From positions 1-64,000 of the forward strand of contig DATAZE010000046.1 of the NCBI GenBank assembly GCA_036272195.1: a stretch of DNA of 64,000 nucleotides. Direction: 5' to 3'. The notes beneath the pieces were generated by a model. The model worked only from the letters and a program-made list of their open reading frames with translations. It was not told the origin of the DNA and made no database searches. The DNA is from DASXHY01 sp036272195 (GTDB lineage Bacteria; Verrucomicrobiota; Verrucomicrobiia; Limisphaerales; DASXHY01). Below are positions 8,716 to 16,646 of this stretch, in pieces (within the stretch, counting starts at the first letter, position 1; every line of letters starts with the position of its first letter). The position numbers and the translations under genes are program-made.

Positions 8716-9949
8716 CCGGCACTTTCTCCACCTCGGCCAGCAGCTTGTTAAAAGCTTTCTGAGATGCCTGCCAGCTCAGGGAGCGCTTGAGTTTTTCCAG
8801 GTCCATCCCGGCAAGATAACTTTTCCCGGCGCGCTGATTGCGAACTTCATCCTCCACCGAGCGATTGAAAGCGTCTTTGTCGAACGGTTTCACGTAGCGT
8901 ACAAACTTGCCGAAGACGGAGGGGTAACACTGCAACTCATAAGCCACCACGGCAGTGCCCGCCGCGACGGCTTCACCCACCACAATGCCCCAGCTCTCGT
9001 AATGGCTCGGCATCACGAAGACGCGGCTGGCTTTCAAGAGCCGGAATTTCTCTTCCTCCGAAACCAGGCCGCTGAAAGTCACGTTCGCCGTCAAACCCAT
9101 TTCGCGAATAATCGGCTCCAAGGTATCCTTGCTCTTGCCGATAATCGCGGCGCGAAAATCCGGCAGCCGTTCGCCCAGCCATTTCAACGTGCCCAACAGA
9201 TCATCGATTCCTTTTTGCGCATGGACGCGGCCGGTCCAGGCGATGTCGAATTGCTTCGACTGCGAGGGAACCTTGTCAACGGTCGGCACATCGATGGCAT
9301 TCGGGACGGAAGTCATTTGCGATTCCCGGTAGCCGAAACGCAGCAGGTAATCGCGCATTTCCGGGTGGCCGTAAGTGACAAATCCTTTCCGGCAAAACCG
9401 GAAACAACGTAGGGAGAATTGCTGGGTGGCCCAATAGTGCAGGGATGCGATTCGCGAGCGCGGCACGTCAGCACGCGTCCGGAAAATGACTTCCTTCAAC
9501 GAGGGCGCCATCATGCCGAGATAGAGAATTTTGCGCGTGGACCGACACAACAACAGCGGAATGGTGTCCCACCAAAAATCCGACACGACGAACGCGATGT
9601 CTTCCCGCCGCACGGTCTTCAAACCCGGCAAGGTTCCGAGGACTCGTTTTACGTAATCACCGAACAATCTTATCTGGCCGCCAAACGAGCTGGCGTCGCC
9701 CAGGTCGGCGATGCGCCGATCGGTCAGCGTCAGGTTCAACGGAAGATTTTGAAATTTTAAGAACCATTCAAGGGCGTGGCCGCCAAAAAAGTGAACGGGA
9801 AATCCCGCGTCAACCACACCGCGAATGATGTGGGTGAAATAAATGTCGCCACCGCCAATGTGCTTCGTGTAGACGCCATTGACGAAGCAAACCACCCGCT
9901 GATGGTTGGGTGCGGCGGCGGAAGATTCGGGTGGCGATGGCGGATTCAT
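8711..9949 (-). CDS. Glycosyltransferase family 4 (group 1)
   Basis: 412 residues from the ATG at 9949; a TTG 27 bases upstream is in frame but less likely. The N-terminal domain contains GVYTKHIGGGDIYFTHIIRG, the usual glycine-rich donor loop. The C-terminal domain has IAWTGRVHAQKGIDDLL, then VFVMPSHYESWGIVVGEA, the E-x7-E region that binds the nucleotide sugar in GT-B enzymes. A retaining transferase acting on a surface glycan is expected; donor and acceptor are unknown. It is transcribed against its neighbours, divergent from the epimerase at 10074. Confidence 0.85.
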   Translation of the reverse strand: MNPPSPPESSAAAPNHQRVVCFVNGVYTKHIGGGDIYFTHIIRGVVDAGFPVHFFGGHALEWFLKFQNLPLNLTLTDRRIADLGDASSFGGQIRLFGDYVKRVLGTLPGLKTVRREDIAFVVSDFWWDTIPLLLCRSTRKILYLGMMAPSLKEVIFRTRADVPRSRIASLHYWATQQFSLRCFRFCRKGFVTYGHPEMRDYLLRFGYRESQMTSVPNAIDVPTVDKVPSQSKQFDIAWTGRVHAQKGIDDLLGTLKWLGERLPDFRAAIIGKSKDTLEPIIREMGLTANVTFSGLVSEEEKFRLLKASRVFVMPSHYESWGIVVGEAVAAGTAVVAYELQCYPSVFGKFVRYVKPFDKDAFNRSVEDEVRNQRAGKSYLAGMDLEKLKRSLSWQASQKAFNKLLAEVEKVPV

Positions 9950-10073
9950 CAAATTCTGGCGCGTGTCGGCGGGCAAAACTGGGCTTTCTTCAGGGTGCGT
10001 TCAAGTCTTTTGGGCGGGCATGCGCTGTAATGCTTGCCAAAAACGCTGCAACTCGTCAACTTTCCCGCCCTGT

Positions 10074-11048
10074 ATGAGACGAGTTTTTGTTACCGGCGCC
10101 GCCGGATTTATTGGCAGCAGCCTGACGGATCATTTGTTGCGCGAGGGAGTGTCGGTCGTGGGCTGGGACAATTTTTCCACCGGGCAGGAGAATTTCGTCG
10201 CGGCCGCGCGCCAAAATCCAAATTTCACGTTGATTCGCGGCGATAACCTGGACCTCCCGGCATTGACCAAGGCGATGGCCGGTTGCGATACGGTTTTTCA
10301 CCTCGCGGCCAACGCGGACGTGCGTTTCGGATTGGAGCATCCCTCGAAGGATTTGCAGCAAAATACGATCGCCACGTTCAACGTGCTGGAAGCCATGCGC
10401 GCCAGTGGCGTGAAAAGGATTGCCTTTTCGTCCACCGGGTCGGTTTATGGCGAGGCGGAAACCATTCCCACGCCGGAGAACAGTCCGTTCCCCATCCAGA
10501 CTTCGCTCTACGCGGCGTCGAAACTTGCCGGCGAGGGAATGATTCACGCCTATTGCGAGGGTTTTAAATTTGAGGGTTATGTTTTCCGTTTCGTCTCGAT
10601 TCTCGGCGAGCGCTACACGCACGGGCACGTGATCGATTTTTACAAGCAATTGCTCGACCACCCGGATCATCTAAAAGTGCTCGGCGACGGCAAGCAGCAG
10701 AAGTCTTACCTGTACGTTGGCGATTGTCTCAACGCCATGTTGCACGTAATGAAAGCGGGCAAGGCGAAGGAAGCCAAACATCACGTGGAGGTCTATAATC
10801 TCGGCACGGATGAATATGTGCAAGTGAACGATTCGATCGGGTTCATTTGCGGCGCGCTCAATCTCAAACCGCGCATCGAGTATTCCGGCGGCAACCGTGG
10901 CTGGGTGGGCGACAATCCTTTTATTTTTCTTGATACCAAAAAAGTCCGCGCCACCGGCTGGAAACCGGCGCTCACGATTGAACAAGGGATTATTCGCACG
11001 CTGAAGTGGCTGGAGCAAAACCAGTGGGTTTACGACGCGCGCAAATGA
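10074..11048 (+). CDS. NAD-dependent nucleotide-sugar epimerase, second copy
   Basis: 324 residues from the ATG at 10074; an in-frame upstream extension is less plausible because it overlaps the divergent GT4 gene. RVFVTGAAGFIGSSLTDHLL is the NAD-binding start, FSSTGSVYGEA the catalytic Ser/Thr region and SLYAASKLAGE carries Tyr-x-x-x-Lys. It resembles UDP-glucose 4-epimerase-type enzymes and the paralogue at 4652. Its last bases overlap the ATG of the dehydrogenase-like gene (ATGA), so the two are probably translated together. Confidence 0.86.
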   Translation: MRRVFVTGAAGFIGSSLTDHLLREGVSVVGWDNFSTGQENFVAAARQNPNFTLIRGDNLDLPALTKAMAGCDTVFHLAANADVRFGLEHPSKDLQQNTIATFNVLEAMRASGVKRIAFSSTGSVYGEAETIPTPENSPFPIQTSLYAASKLAGEGMIHAYCEGFKFEGYVFRFVSILGERYTHGHVIDFYKQLLDHPDHLKVLGDGKQQKSYLYVGDCLNAMLHVMKAGKAKEAKHHVEVYNLGTDEYVQVNDSIGFICGALNLKPRIEYSGGNRGWVGDNPFIFLDTKKVRATGWKPALTIEQGIIRTLKWLEQNQWVYDARK

Positions 11049-12316
11049 ACGTCACCGTCCTCGGCCTCTGGCATCTCGGCAGCGTCACCACCGCCTGTTG
11101 CGCGAAACATTTTCAGGTCACCGGCCTGGATTTCGATTCCGCAAATGTCGCAAATTTAAATTTGGGCAAAGCTCCATTGCTCGAGCCGGGGCTGAATGAA
11201 TTGCTCGCCGAGGAGATCGCCAGGGGCAAACTTTCTTTCACGACGGACCCGAAAAAGGCTTGCGCCCAAGCGGATGTGCTTTGGCTCACTTACGATACGC
11301 CGGTCAATGATGACGACGAATCGGATGTGGCGTTCGTGCTGGATAAACTGCGCCCCACACTGGCGCATTTGCCGGAAGGCGCGCTGGTTTTGATTTCGGC
11401 GCAATTGCCGGTCGGGACTTGCGCCCAATTGGAAAAGGAATTTCAGCAATTTCATTTCGCCTGCTCGCCGGAAAACCTGCGGCTCGGCAAGGCGATTGAT
11501 TCCTTCGAAAAAGCCGAGCGCGTCATCGTGGGCATCCGTGATGATTCAAAAAAAGCGTTGCTCGAACAACTATTCGCGCCATTTACCTCGCAGATTTTGT
11601 TTATGCGAACGGAGTCGGCGGAAATGGTGAAGCACGCGCTGAATTCATTTCTGGCGCTCTCCATCACGTTCATCAATGAAATCGCGCGGCTGTGCGAGCA
11701 GGTTGGCGCGGACGCGAAGGAAGTTTCAGCCGGCCTCAAAAGCGAACCGCGCATCGGGCCAAAGGCGTACCTGGGGCCGGGCGGCCCGTTCGCGGGTGGC
11801 ACGCTGGCGCGCGATGTGGTGACATTGACCAAATTGGCGAATGCAAAAGACGAAACCATTTCGGTGATTCCAGCCATCAAACAGAGCAACGATTTGCATC
11901 GCGGTTGGGCCTTTCGCCGACTGCAGACGCGCCTCGGGGATTTGCGCGGCAAAACCATCGCGGTGCTCGGGCTGACTTACACCACGAACACGGATACGTT
12001 GCGCCGAAGCGCGGCGGTTGAGCTTTGCCAGAAGCTTTTGGAGGCCGGCGCGCGCGTCATTGCGTTTGATCCGGCGATCAAAAGCGTGCCGGCGGAACTG
12101 AACAAAGTTTCGCTCGCGAGCGATGTCACGGCAGCCCTGCAAGGGGTGGATGCCGCTGTCGTTTGCACGGAGTGGCCGCCGTTTCGCCAGGCGGATTGGG
12201 CGAATATTGTTCCGCAGATGCATCAGCCGGTTTTTGTGGACGCCAATCGATTTCTGGAAAAGGAATTGAAAAGCATCGCCGGGGTTGAGCATCTTTCGGT
12301 TGGTCGCGTGCGATGA
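11045..12316 (+). CDS. UDP-glucose/GDP-mannose dehydrogenase family protein without the catalytic cysteine
   Basis: 423 residues. The N-terminal NAD domain starts NVTVLGLWHLGSVTTACCAK, and the central helix region (AEMVKHALNSFLALSITFINE) and C-terminal UDP-binding domain (VLGLTYTTNTDTLRRSAA) match the family. In normal members the active site reads G-x-G-G-S-C-F-x-K-D. Here the aligned stretch, about residues 244-258, is GPGGPFAGGTLARDV, with no cysteine. Oxidation to a uronic acid, which needs that cysteine, is therefore doubtful; a simpler dehydrogenase or another role is possible. It is translationally coupled to the epimerase upstream. Confidence 0.82.
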   Translation: MNVTVLGLWHLGSVTTACCAKHFQVTGLDFDSANVANLNLGKAPLLEPGLNELLAEEIARGKLSFTTDPKKACAQADVLWLTYDTPVNDDDESDVAFVLDKLRPTLAHLPEGALVLISAQLPVGTCAQLEKEFQQFHFACSPENLRLGKAIDSFEKAERVIVGIRDDSKKALLEQLFAPFTSQILFMRTESAEMVKHALNSFLALSITFINEIARLCEQVGADAKEVSAGLKSEPRIGPKAYLGPGGPFAGGTLARDVVTLTKLANAKDETISVIPAIKQSNDLHRGWAFRRLQTRLGDLRGKTIAVLGLTYTTNTDTLRRSAAVELCQKLLEAGARVIAFDPAIKSVPAELNKVSLASDVTAALQGVDAAVVCTEWPPFRQADWANIVPQMHQPVFVDANRFLEKELKSIAGVEHLSVGRVR

Positions 12317-12335
12317 ATAAACTCCGCAAACTCGA

Positions 12336-12423
12336 TAGTGGCACGGGCGTCCCGCCCGTGCGATTCTCTTTTAAGCTGGCTGGTGGAACATTGAAACACA
12401 CGGGCGGGACGCTCGTGCCACTA
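12336..12423. repeat. Palindrome family A, 88 bases, abutting the SDR start codon
   Basis: Begins TAGTGGCACGGGCGTCCCGC and ends with the inverse, GGGACGCTCGTGCCACTA. Each arm is itself a small hairpin (GCACGGGCG TC CCGCCCGTGC). The same ends bound the 23-codon insertion at 24720 and the transposase unit at 26310 in dnaE. The final A is the first base of the SDR start codon. Confidence 0.85.
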
Positions 12424-13361
12424 TGAAACTCAAGAATCTCAATACGCTCATTACCGGCGGCAGCCAGGGACTGGGCAAAGTCATCGCCGAACATTTCCTC
12501 ACGGAAGGCGCGAACGTGGCGCTTTGCGCGCGGAATGAAAAAGAATTGTTTGCCACGCGCGATGAGCTGGCAAAGAAATTTCCTGAGCAAAAAGTCGTTG
12601 CGAAAACTTGCGATGTGTCCAACGAGTCGCAAGTGAACGCGCTGGTGGCTTTTGCCATTAAGGAGTTGGGTTCATTGCAAGCGCTGGTGTTAAATGCCGG
12701 CGTCTACGGCCCGATGGGACCGACCGAGGAAGTTCCACTCGAAGAATGGCGGCGGGCGATGGACATTAATCTTTATGGCGTGTTGCTTCCCTGCCGCGCG
12801 GTGATTCCGCATTTCAAACAGAACTTTCGTAGCAGCCGAGGTGACGAGGCTCAAACTGAAAAAAAGATGGAGCCTCCTCACGTCGGCTCCTACAGGGAAG
12901 CCGCCGGTAAGATTATCATTTTGAGTGGTGGAGGCGCGACGAATCCGTTGCCGAATATCAGTTCCTACGCGGCCTCGAAGGCCGCCGTGGTGCGCTTAAT
13001 GGAAACATTCGCTGAGGAATTAAAACCTTTTCACGTGGATGTGAATGCGATTGCGCCGGGGGCTCTGGCCACCCGGCTTGTGGATGAAGTGCTGGCCGCC
13101 GGGCCGGAAAAAGTCGGCGCGGCCTTTTACGAAAAGAACAAACAGTGGAAGGAAAAGGGCGCAACGCCGCCGGAATTGGGGGCGCGGCTGGCGGTGTATC
13201 TCGCGAGCACGCAAAGCGACGGCATTACCGGCAAGCTTATCAGCGCGCAGTGGGACCCCTGGGAAAAACTGCACGAGTTCAAAGCCGATTTGAATGGCGA
13301 CATTTACGCATTGCGGCGGATTGTGCCGAAGGATCGCGGCAAAACGTGGGGAGATAAATAA
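12423..13361 (+). CDS. Short-chain dehydrogenase/reductase with an in-frame repeat insertion
   Basis: 312 residues, longer than the usual 250 or so. TGGSQGLGKVIAE is the Rossmann glycine motif, VLNAGVYGPMG the N-A-G motif, and SSYAASKAAVVRL the catalytic Tyr-x-x-x-Lys. Between strand 5 and its expected start (PHFKQ ... GKIIILSGGG) lie about 22 extra residues, roughly 136-158, encoded by a family B palindrome. The start codon directly abuts a family A palindrome, so the leader has been replaced by a repeat and no standard ribosome-binding site is visible. The neighbours suggest an activated-sugar oxidoreductase; the substrate is unknown. The reading frame is intact, so the protein may still fold. 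Confidence 0.83.
   Translation: MKLKNLNTLITGGSQGLGKVIAEHFLTEGANVALCARNEKELFATRDELAKKFPEQKVVAKTCDVSNESQVNALVAFAIKELGSLQALVLNAGVYGPMGPTEEVPLEEWRRAMDINLYGVLLPCRAVIPHFKQNFRSSRGDEAQTEKKMEPPHVGSYREAAGKIIILSGGGATNPLPNISSYAASKAAVVRLMETFAEELKPFHVDVNAIAPGALATRLVDEVLAAGPEKVGAAFYEKNKQWKEKGATPPELGARLAVYLASTQSDGITGKLISAQWDPWEKLHEFKADLNGDIYALRRIVPKDRGKTWGDK
12829..12893. repeat. Palindrome family B inserted in frame in the SDR gene
   Basis: Left arm GTAGCAGCCGAGGTGACGAGG at 12829 onward and right arm GAGCCTCCTCACGTCGGCTC ending at 12893 are near-perfect inverse copies around an A-rich spacer. A solitary arm occurs at 2700-2723. The 65-base palindrome is 2 modulo 3, so one extra base is needed to keep frame, as for both family A insertions in dnaE. 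Confidence 0.85.
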
Positions 13362-13378
13362 GCCACGAAGAAATATAA

Positions 13379-14359
13379 ATGAACTACGCAATAGTAGGCT
13401 GTGGATTGATCGGGAAGAAACGGCTGGCAGGATTGCCCGCCGGCTCGAAACTGGTGATCGCGTGCGACACGAATTTATCCCGCGCGGAGGAACTGGTTAA
13501 ACTCGCGCAAACGGGCCGTGCGATGGCGGATTTCAAACAAGCCGTCGCCGATCCACAGGTGGACGCCGTAATTGTAGCGACCATCAATTCCGCGCTTCCC
13601 GAAGTTTCCGCCGCTGCCATTCGCGCCGGGAAACATGTGATTGTGGAAAAGCCCGCCGGCATTTCCGTGCCCCAAATCGACGAACTGATTGCGCTGGAGA
13701 AAAAGCACGGCGTCTGCGTGCGCGTGGGGTTCAATCATCGTTATCACCCCGCCTTCAACAAGGCGCGCGAGATCTTTGCATCGGGCGTGATGGGCGAAAT
13801 GATGTTCATCCGCGCGCGCTACGGTCACGGCGGGCGGATTGGTTACGACAAGGAATGGCGCGCGGACCCCAAGCTCTCCGGCGGCGGCGAATTGATTGAC
13901 CAGGGCATCCATTTGATCGATCTGGCGGGCTGGTTTCTGGGTGAATTTAAAAAGGTCGACGGCCATGCGGCCACCTATTTCTGGGACATGCCGGTGGATG
14001 ACAACGCGTTTCTCAGCCTGCAAACCGCGAAAGGCCAGACCGCGTGGCTCCACGTCAGTTGCACCGAATGGAAAAATCTTTTTTCATTCGAAATTTACGG
14101 CCGCCACACCAAGCTGCAAATCGAAGGCCTCGGCGGCAGTTACGGAGTTGAAAAACTTTATCACTACCAGATGAAACCCGAGATGGGGATTCCAGACACT
14201 AAAGTTTACGAATTTCCCGGCCCGGACGAATCGTGGAAAATCGAAATGACAAAATTTGAGGAAGATGTTCAGAACAAGCGAACACCGGACGCCGGATTAA
14301 AGGAAGCCAAGGCGGCTTTGGAAGTCGTCGAGGAAATTTATAAAAAGAGTGGATTCTGA
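13379..14359 (+). CDS. Gfo/Idh/MocA-family oxidoreductase
   Basis: 326 residues. YAIVGCGLIGKKRLAGL is the N-terminal NAD(P)-binding glycine motif, and HVIVEKPAGISV carries the E-K-P motif whose lysine is catalytic in the family. The C-terminal half contains GGGELIDQGIHLIDLAGWFL, the conserved D-x-G-x-H substrate-site motif. Members oxidise or reduce sugars or inositol derivatives. Its place between an SDR and a GHMP kinase suggests a nucleotide-sugar or sugar-phosphate step. It is probably in an operon with the SDR 17 bases upstream. Confidence 0.88.
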   Translation: MNYAIVGCGLIGKKRLAGLPAGSKLVIACDTNLSRAEELVKLAQTGRAMADFKQAVADPQVDAVIVATINSALPEVSAAAIRAGKHVIVEKPAGISVPQIDELIALEKKHGVCVRVGFNHRYHPAFNKAREIFASGVMGEMMFIRARYGHGGRIGYDKEWRADPKLSGGGELIDQGIHLIDLAGWFLGEFKKVDGHAATYFWDMPVDDNAFLSLQTAKGQTAWLHVSCTEWKNLFSFEIYGRHTKLQIEGLGGSYGVEKLYHYQMKPEMGIPDTKVYEFPGPDESWKIEMTKFEEDVQNKRTPDAGLKEAKAALEVVEEIYKKSGF

Positions 14360-14384
14360 AAAGCGGAAGGCGGAAGGCGGAAAC
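14358..14384. repeat. Left A+G-rich repeat (family H) before the S23 gene
   Basis: GAAAAGCGGAAGGCGGAAGG and following bases: a short tandem of GCGGAAG units directly after the oxidoreductase stop. Its inverse, CGCTTTCC units, lies at 14797-14874 on the far side of the small S23 gene. Confidence 0.65.
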
Positions 14385-14405
14385 AAAGACATCACATATC
14401 ACGCC

Positions 14406-14885
14406 ATGAAAACCGAATTTGAAGGGCGGACCAAAGAATTCGCGGTACAGATCGTGAAGTTAATCAGGACATTTCCAAAAACCGTCGACGGAATTGAAGT
14501 TGGACGTCAATTATTAAAATCCGGGACGTCGATTGGCGCGAATTATCGTGAAGCGAATCGCGCCGAGTCCAAGAGCGACTTCATTCACAAAATCGGCATC
14601 GCAGAAAAGGAAGCGTCAGAAACCGTTTATTGGTTGGAAATCTGTAACGCGGCAATCCTGGGAACGAGCGAACAAACAAGATCTCTGCTTGCCGAGGCGA
14701 ATGAGCTTCTCGCAATTCTGACTACCATCGGACGTAAAGCGAAGGGTCGGGCCAGCCGGCTCCCCGGTGTCTTGTCGACTGTTGCTATGCTCGTGTTCCC
14801 GCTTTCTCGCTTTCCGATTTCCGCTTTTTTCATTCTGTTTTCGCTTTCCCGCTTTCCGCTTTCCGCTTTTCATACCCCTTTATGA
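14406..14885 (+). CDS. Four-helix-bundle protein (S23 / 23S rRNA intervening-sequence family)
   Basis: 159 residues from the ATG at 14406. FEGRTKEFAVQIVKLIRTFP, LLKSGTSIGANYREANRAES and the helical EKEASETVYWLEICNAA region are diagnostic for the S23 four-helix-bundle family, related to Avd proteins of diversity-generating retroelements. Normal members are about 115-125 residues. Here the last 40 residues (SRFPISAFFILFSLSRFPLSAF) are translated from the pyrimidine-rich repeat, so a mutated stop or an insertion into the 3' end is likely. The function of free-standing S23 proteins is poorly known. The gene is wedged between two sugar genes and flanked by inverse repeats, suggesting arrival as a unit. 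Confidence 0.8.
   Translation: MKTEFEGRTKEFAVQIVKLIRTFPKTVDGIEVGRQLLKSGTSIGANYREANRAESKSDFIHKIGIAEKEASETVYWLEICNAAILGTSEQTRSLLAEANELLAILTTIGRKAKGRASRLPGVLSTVAMLVFPLSRFPISAFFILFSLSRFPLSAFHTPL
14797..14874. repeat. Right C+T-rich repeat (family H) after the S23 core
   Basis: Several CCGCTTTC/TCGCTTTCC units, inverse of the GCGGAAAG-type units at 14358. It overlaps the 3' end of the S23 reading frame and lies just before the start of the next GHMP kinase. Confidence 0.65.
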
Positions 14886-15862
14886 TTATCGCGCGTTCAC
14901 CTCTTCGCGTCACGCTGGGCGGCGGCGGGACGGATTTGCCTTCCTACTACGAAAAGTTCGGCGGGTTCCTCATCGCGGCGGCCATCGACAAATACGTTTA
15001 CATCACGCTGCACGACACCTTTGTGCCGGACCTGATCGTGAAGTATTCCGAACTTGAACGCGTGGCCGAAGCGCGGGATTTGAAACACCCGATTATTCGC
15101 GAGGCGCTCGGGCTGCTCGAAGTATCCGGGCATTCGATGGAATTAAGCTCGATGGCAGACATTCCGGCGGGCACGGGACTGGGGTCGTCCGGCAGTTTCA
15201 CGACAGCGTTGCTCAAGGCGCTGCACGCGCACAAGCGGAACCTGATGCATCCCGCCGATCTCGCCGCGCAGGCGTGCGAGATTGAATTGGGACGCCTCAA
15301 GGAGCCGATTGGAAAACAAGACCAATACATCGCGGCTTACGGCGGCATCACGTGCTTCAAGTTTTTGGAAAATGGAAAGGTGGAGGCGTGGCCGTTGAAA
15401 ATTTCCGCCGAAACGCGCGACAACCTGGAAGACAATCTGCTTTTGTTTTTCACTGGTTACTCGCGCAGCGCCTCGGCGATTTTGAAGGAGCAGGACCAGA
15501 AATCGAAATCCGATGACAAGGGAATGATTGAGAATCTGCATTTTGTGAAGGACCTCGGTTTGCAGAGCCAGAAAGCCCTCGAAAGCGGGGACCTTTCGGA
15601 ATTCGCGCGGCTGATGGATGTCCATTGGCAGCGCAAAAAACAACGCAGCGGCGGCATGAGCAACCCGAAAATTAACGAGTGGTACGACCTGGCGATGGCG
15701 AACGGCGCGCTCGGCGGCAAGCTCATCGGCGCGGGCGGCGGCGGGTTCCTGATGTTTTACGGCGAGGATAAAACGAAGTTGCGACGTGCCATGACTCAAG
15801 CCGGGTTGCAGGAAGTGCGGTTCCGCTTCGATTTCGAAGGGACCAAGCTGGTCATCTCGTGA
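14882..15862 (+). CDS. GHMP-family sugar kinase (HddA-like), copy 2
   Basis: 326 residues. IIARSPLRVTLGGGGTDLPS is the family N-terminus, GTGLGSSGSFTTALLKAL the ATP loop, EPIGKQDQYIAAYGG the HddA-type motif, and GGKLIGAGGGGFLMFYGED the C-terminal motif. It is paralogous to 6938-7921 but clearly diverged. Its stop overlaps the GTG start of the nucleotidyltransferase, so kinase and nucleotidyltransferase probably perform consecutive steps: sugar-phosphate to sugar bisphosphate or 1-phosphate, then NDP-sugar. Confidence 0.88.
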   Translation: MIIARSPLRVTLGGGGTDLPSYYEKFGGFLIAAAIDKYVYITLHDTFVPDLIVKYSELERVAEARDLKHPIIREALGLLEVSGHSMELSSMADIPAGTGLGSSGSFTTALLKALHAHKRNLMHPADLAAQACEIELGRLKEPIGKQDQYIAAYGGITCFKFLENGKVEAWPLKISAETRDNLEDNLLLFFTGYSRSASAILKEQDQKSKSDDKGMIENLHFVKDLGLQSQKALESGDLSEFARLMDVHWQRKKQRSGGMSNPKINEWYDLAMANGALGGKLIGAGGGGFLMFYGEDKTKLRRAMTQAGLQEVRFRFDFEGTKLVIS

Positions 15863-16578
15863 GCACGCCGTTGGACATTCCCATGGCGATTCTCGCGGGC
15901 GGCCTCGCCACGCGGTTGCGGCCCATCACGGAAAAAATTCCCAAATCGCTGGTGCCGGTTGCGGGAAAACCGTTCCTGGAGCATCAATTGAAATTGCTTC
16001 AATCGCGAGGCATCCGGCACGCCGTGCTCTGCCTTGGCCACCTTGGCGAAATGATCGAGCGCGATTTCGGCCACGAAGCTTTTGGCGTGAAGCTCGATTA
16101 TTCGTTCGATGGCCCGAAACTTCTCGGGACGGGCGGCGCCATCAAATGCGCGTTGCCGATGCTCGGCGGCGAATTTTTTGTGCTCTACGGCGATTCCTAC
16201 CTGCCGATTGACTACCGGCCCATCGCGGAATTTTTCCAGCGCAGCGGAAAACTCGGCTGCATGACGGTGTATCATAACCAGGGGCGTTACGATACGAGCA
16301 ACGTGGTTTTTGCGGACGGCGAAATAAAAGTGTACGACAAGAAAACGAAGCTGCCGGAGATGCACCACATCGATTACGGTCTGAGTCTTTTCAAGGCCGC
16401 GGCGTTTGACGGTTATTCAGCAGAGCAGCCGTTCGATCTCGCCGAAGTAATGGACAAGCTCGTACGCGAAAAGCAACTGGCGGGGTACGAGGTGAAAGAG
16501 CGGTTTTATGAGATGGGCTCGCGAGTGGGCCTGGAGGATTTGGAGCAGTTGTTGGGTGGAAAAACGGCCGGGCAATAA
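15859..16578 (+). CDS. Sugar-phosphate nucleotidyltransferase (HddC-like)
   Basis: 239 residues starting at GTG 15859, which overlaps the kinase stop; an in-frame ATG lies 24 bases later. MAILAGGLATRLRPITEKIP is the nucleotide-binding start, PKSLVPVAGKPFLEHQL the lysine motif, LGTGGAI the sugar-binding glycines and VLYGDSYLPID the metal-binding aspartates. It lacks the C-terminal phosphatase domain of the paralogue at 5616. It probably activates the product of the kinase upstream; the sugar may be a heptose or a hexose. Confidence 0.86.
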   Translation: MSTPLDIPMAILAGGLATRLRPITEKIPKSLVPVAGKPFLEHQLKLLQSRGIRHAVLCLGHLGEMIERDFGHEAFGVKLDYSFDGPKLLGTGGAIKCALPMLGGEFFVLYGDSYLPIDYRPIAEFFQRSGKLGCMTVYHNQGRYDTSNVVFADGEIKVYDKKTKLPEMHHIDYGLSLFKAAAFDGYSAEQPFDLAEVMDKLVREKQLAGYEVKERFYEMGSRVGLEDLEQLLGGKTAGQ

Positions 16579-16646
16579 ATGCGCTGAAAGGCCGGTCTCC
16601 ATAAAGTTGGGCTGGTTTTCTCCTGCGCTCGATCTAAACTAGCCAG

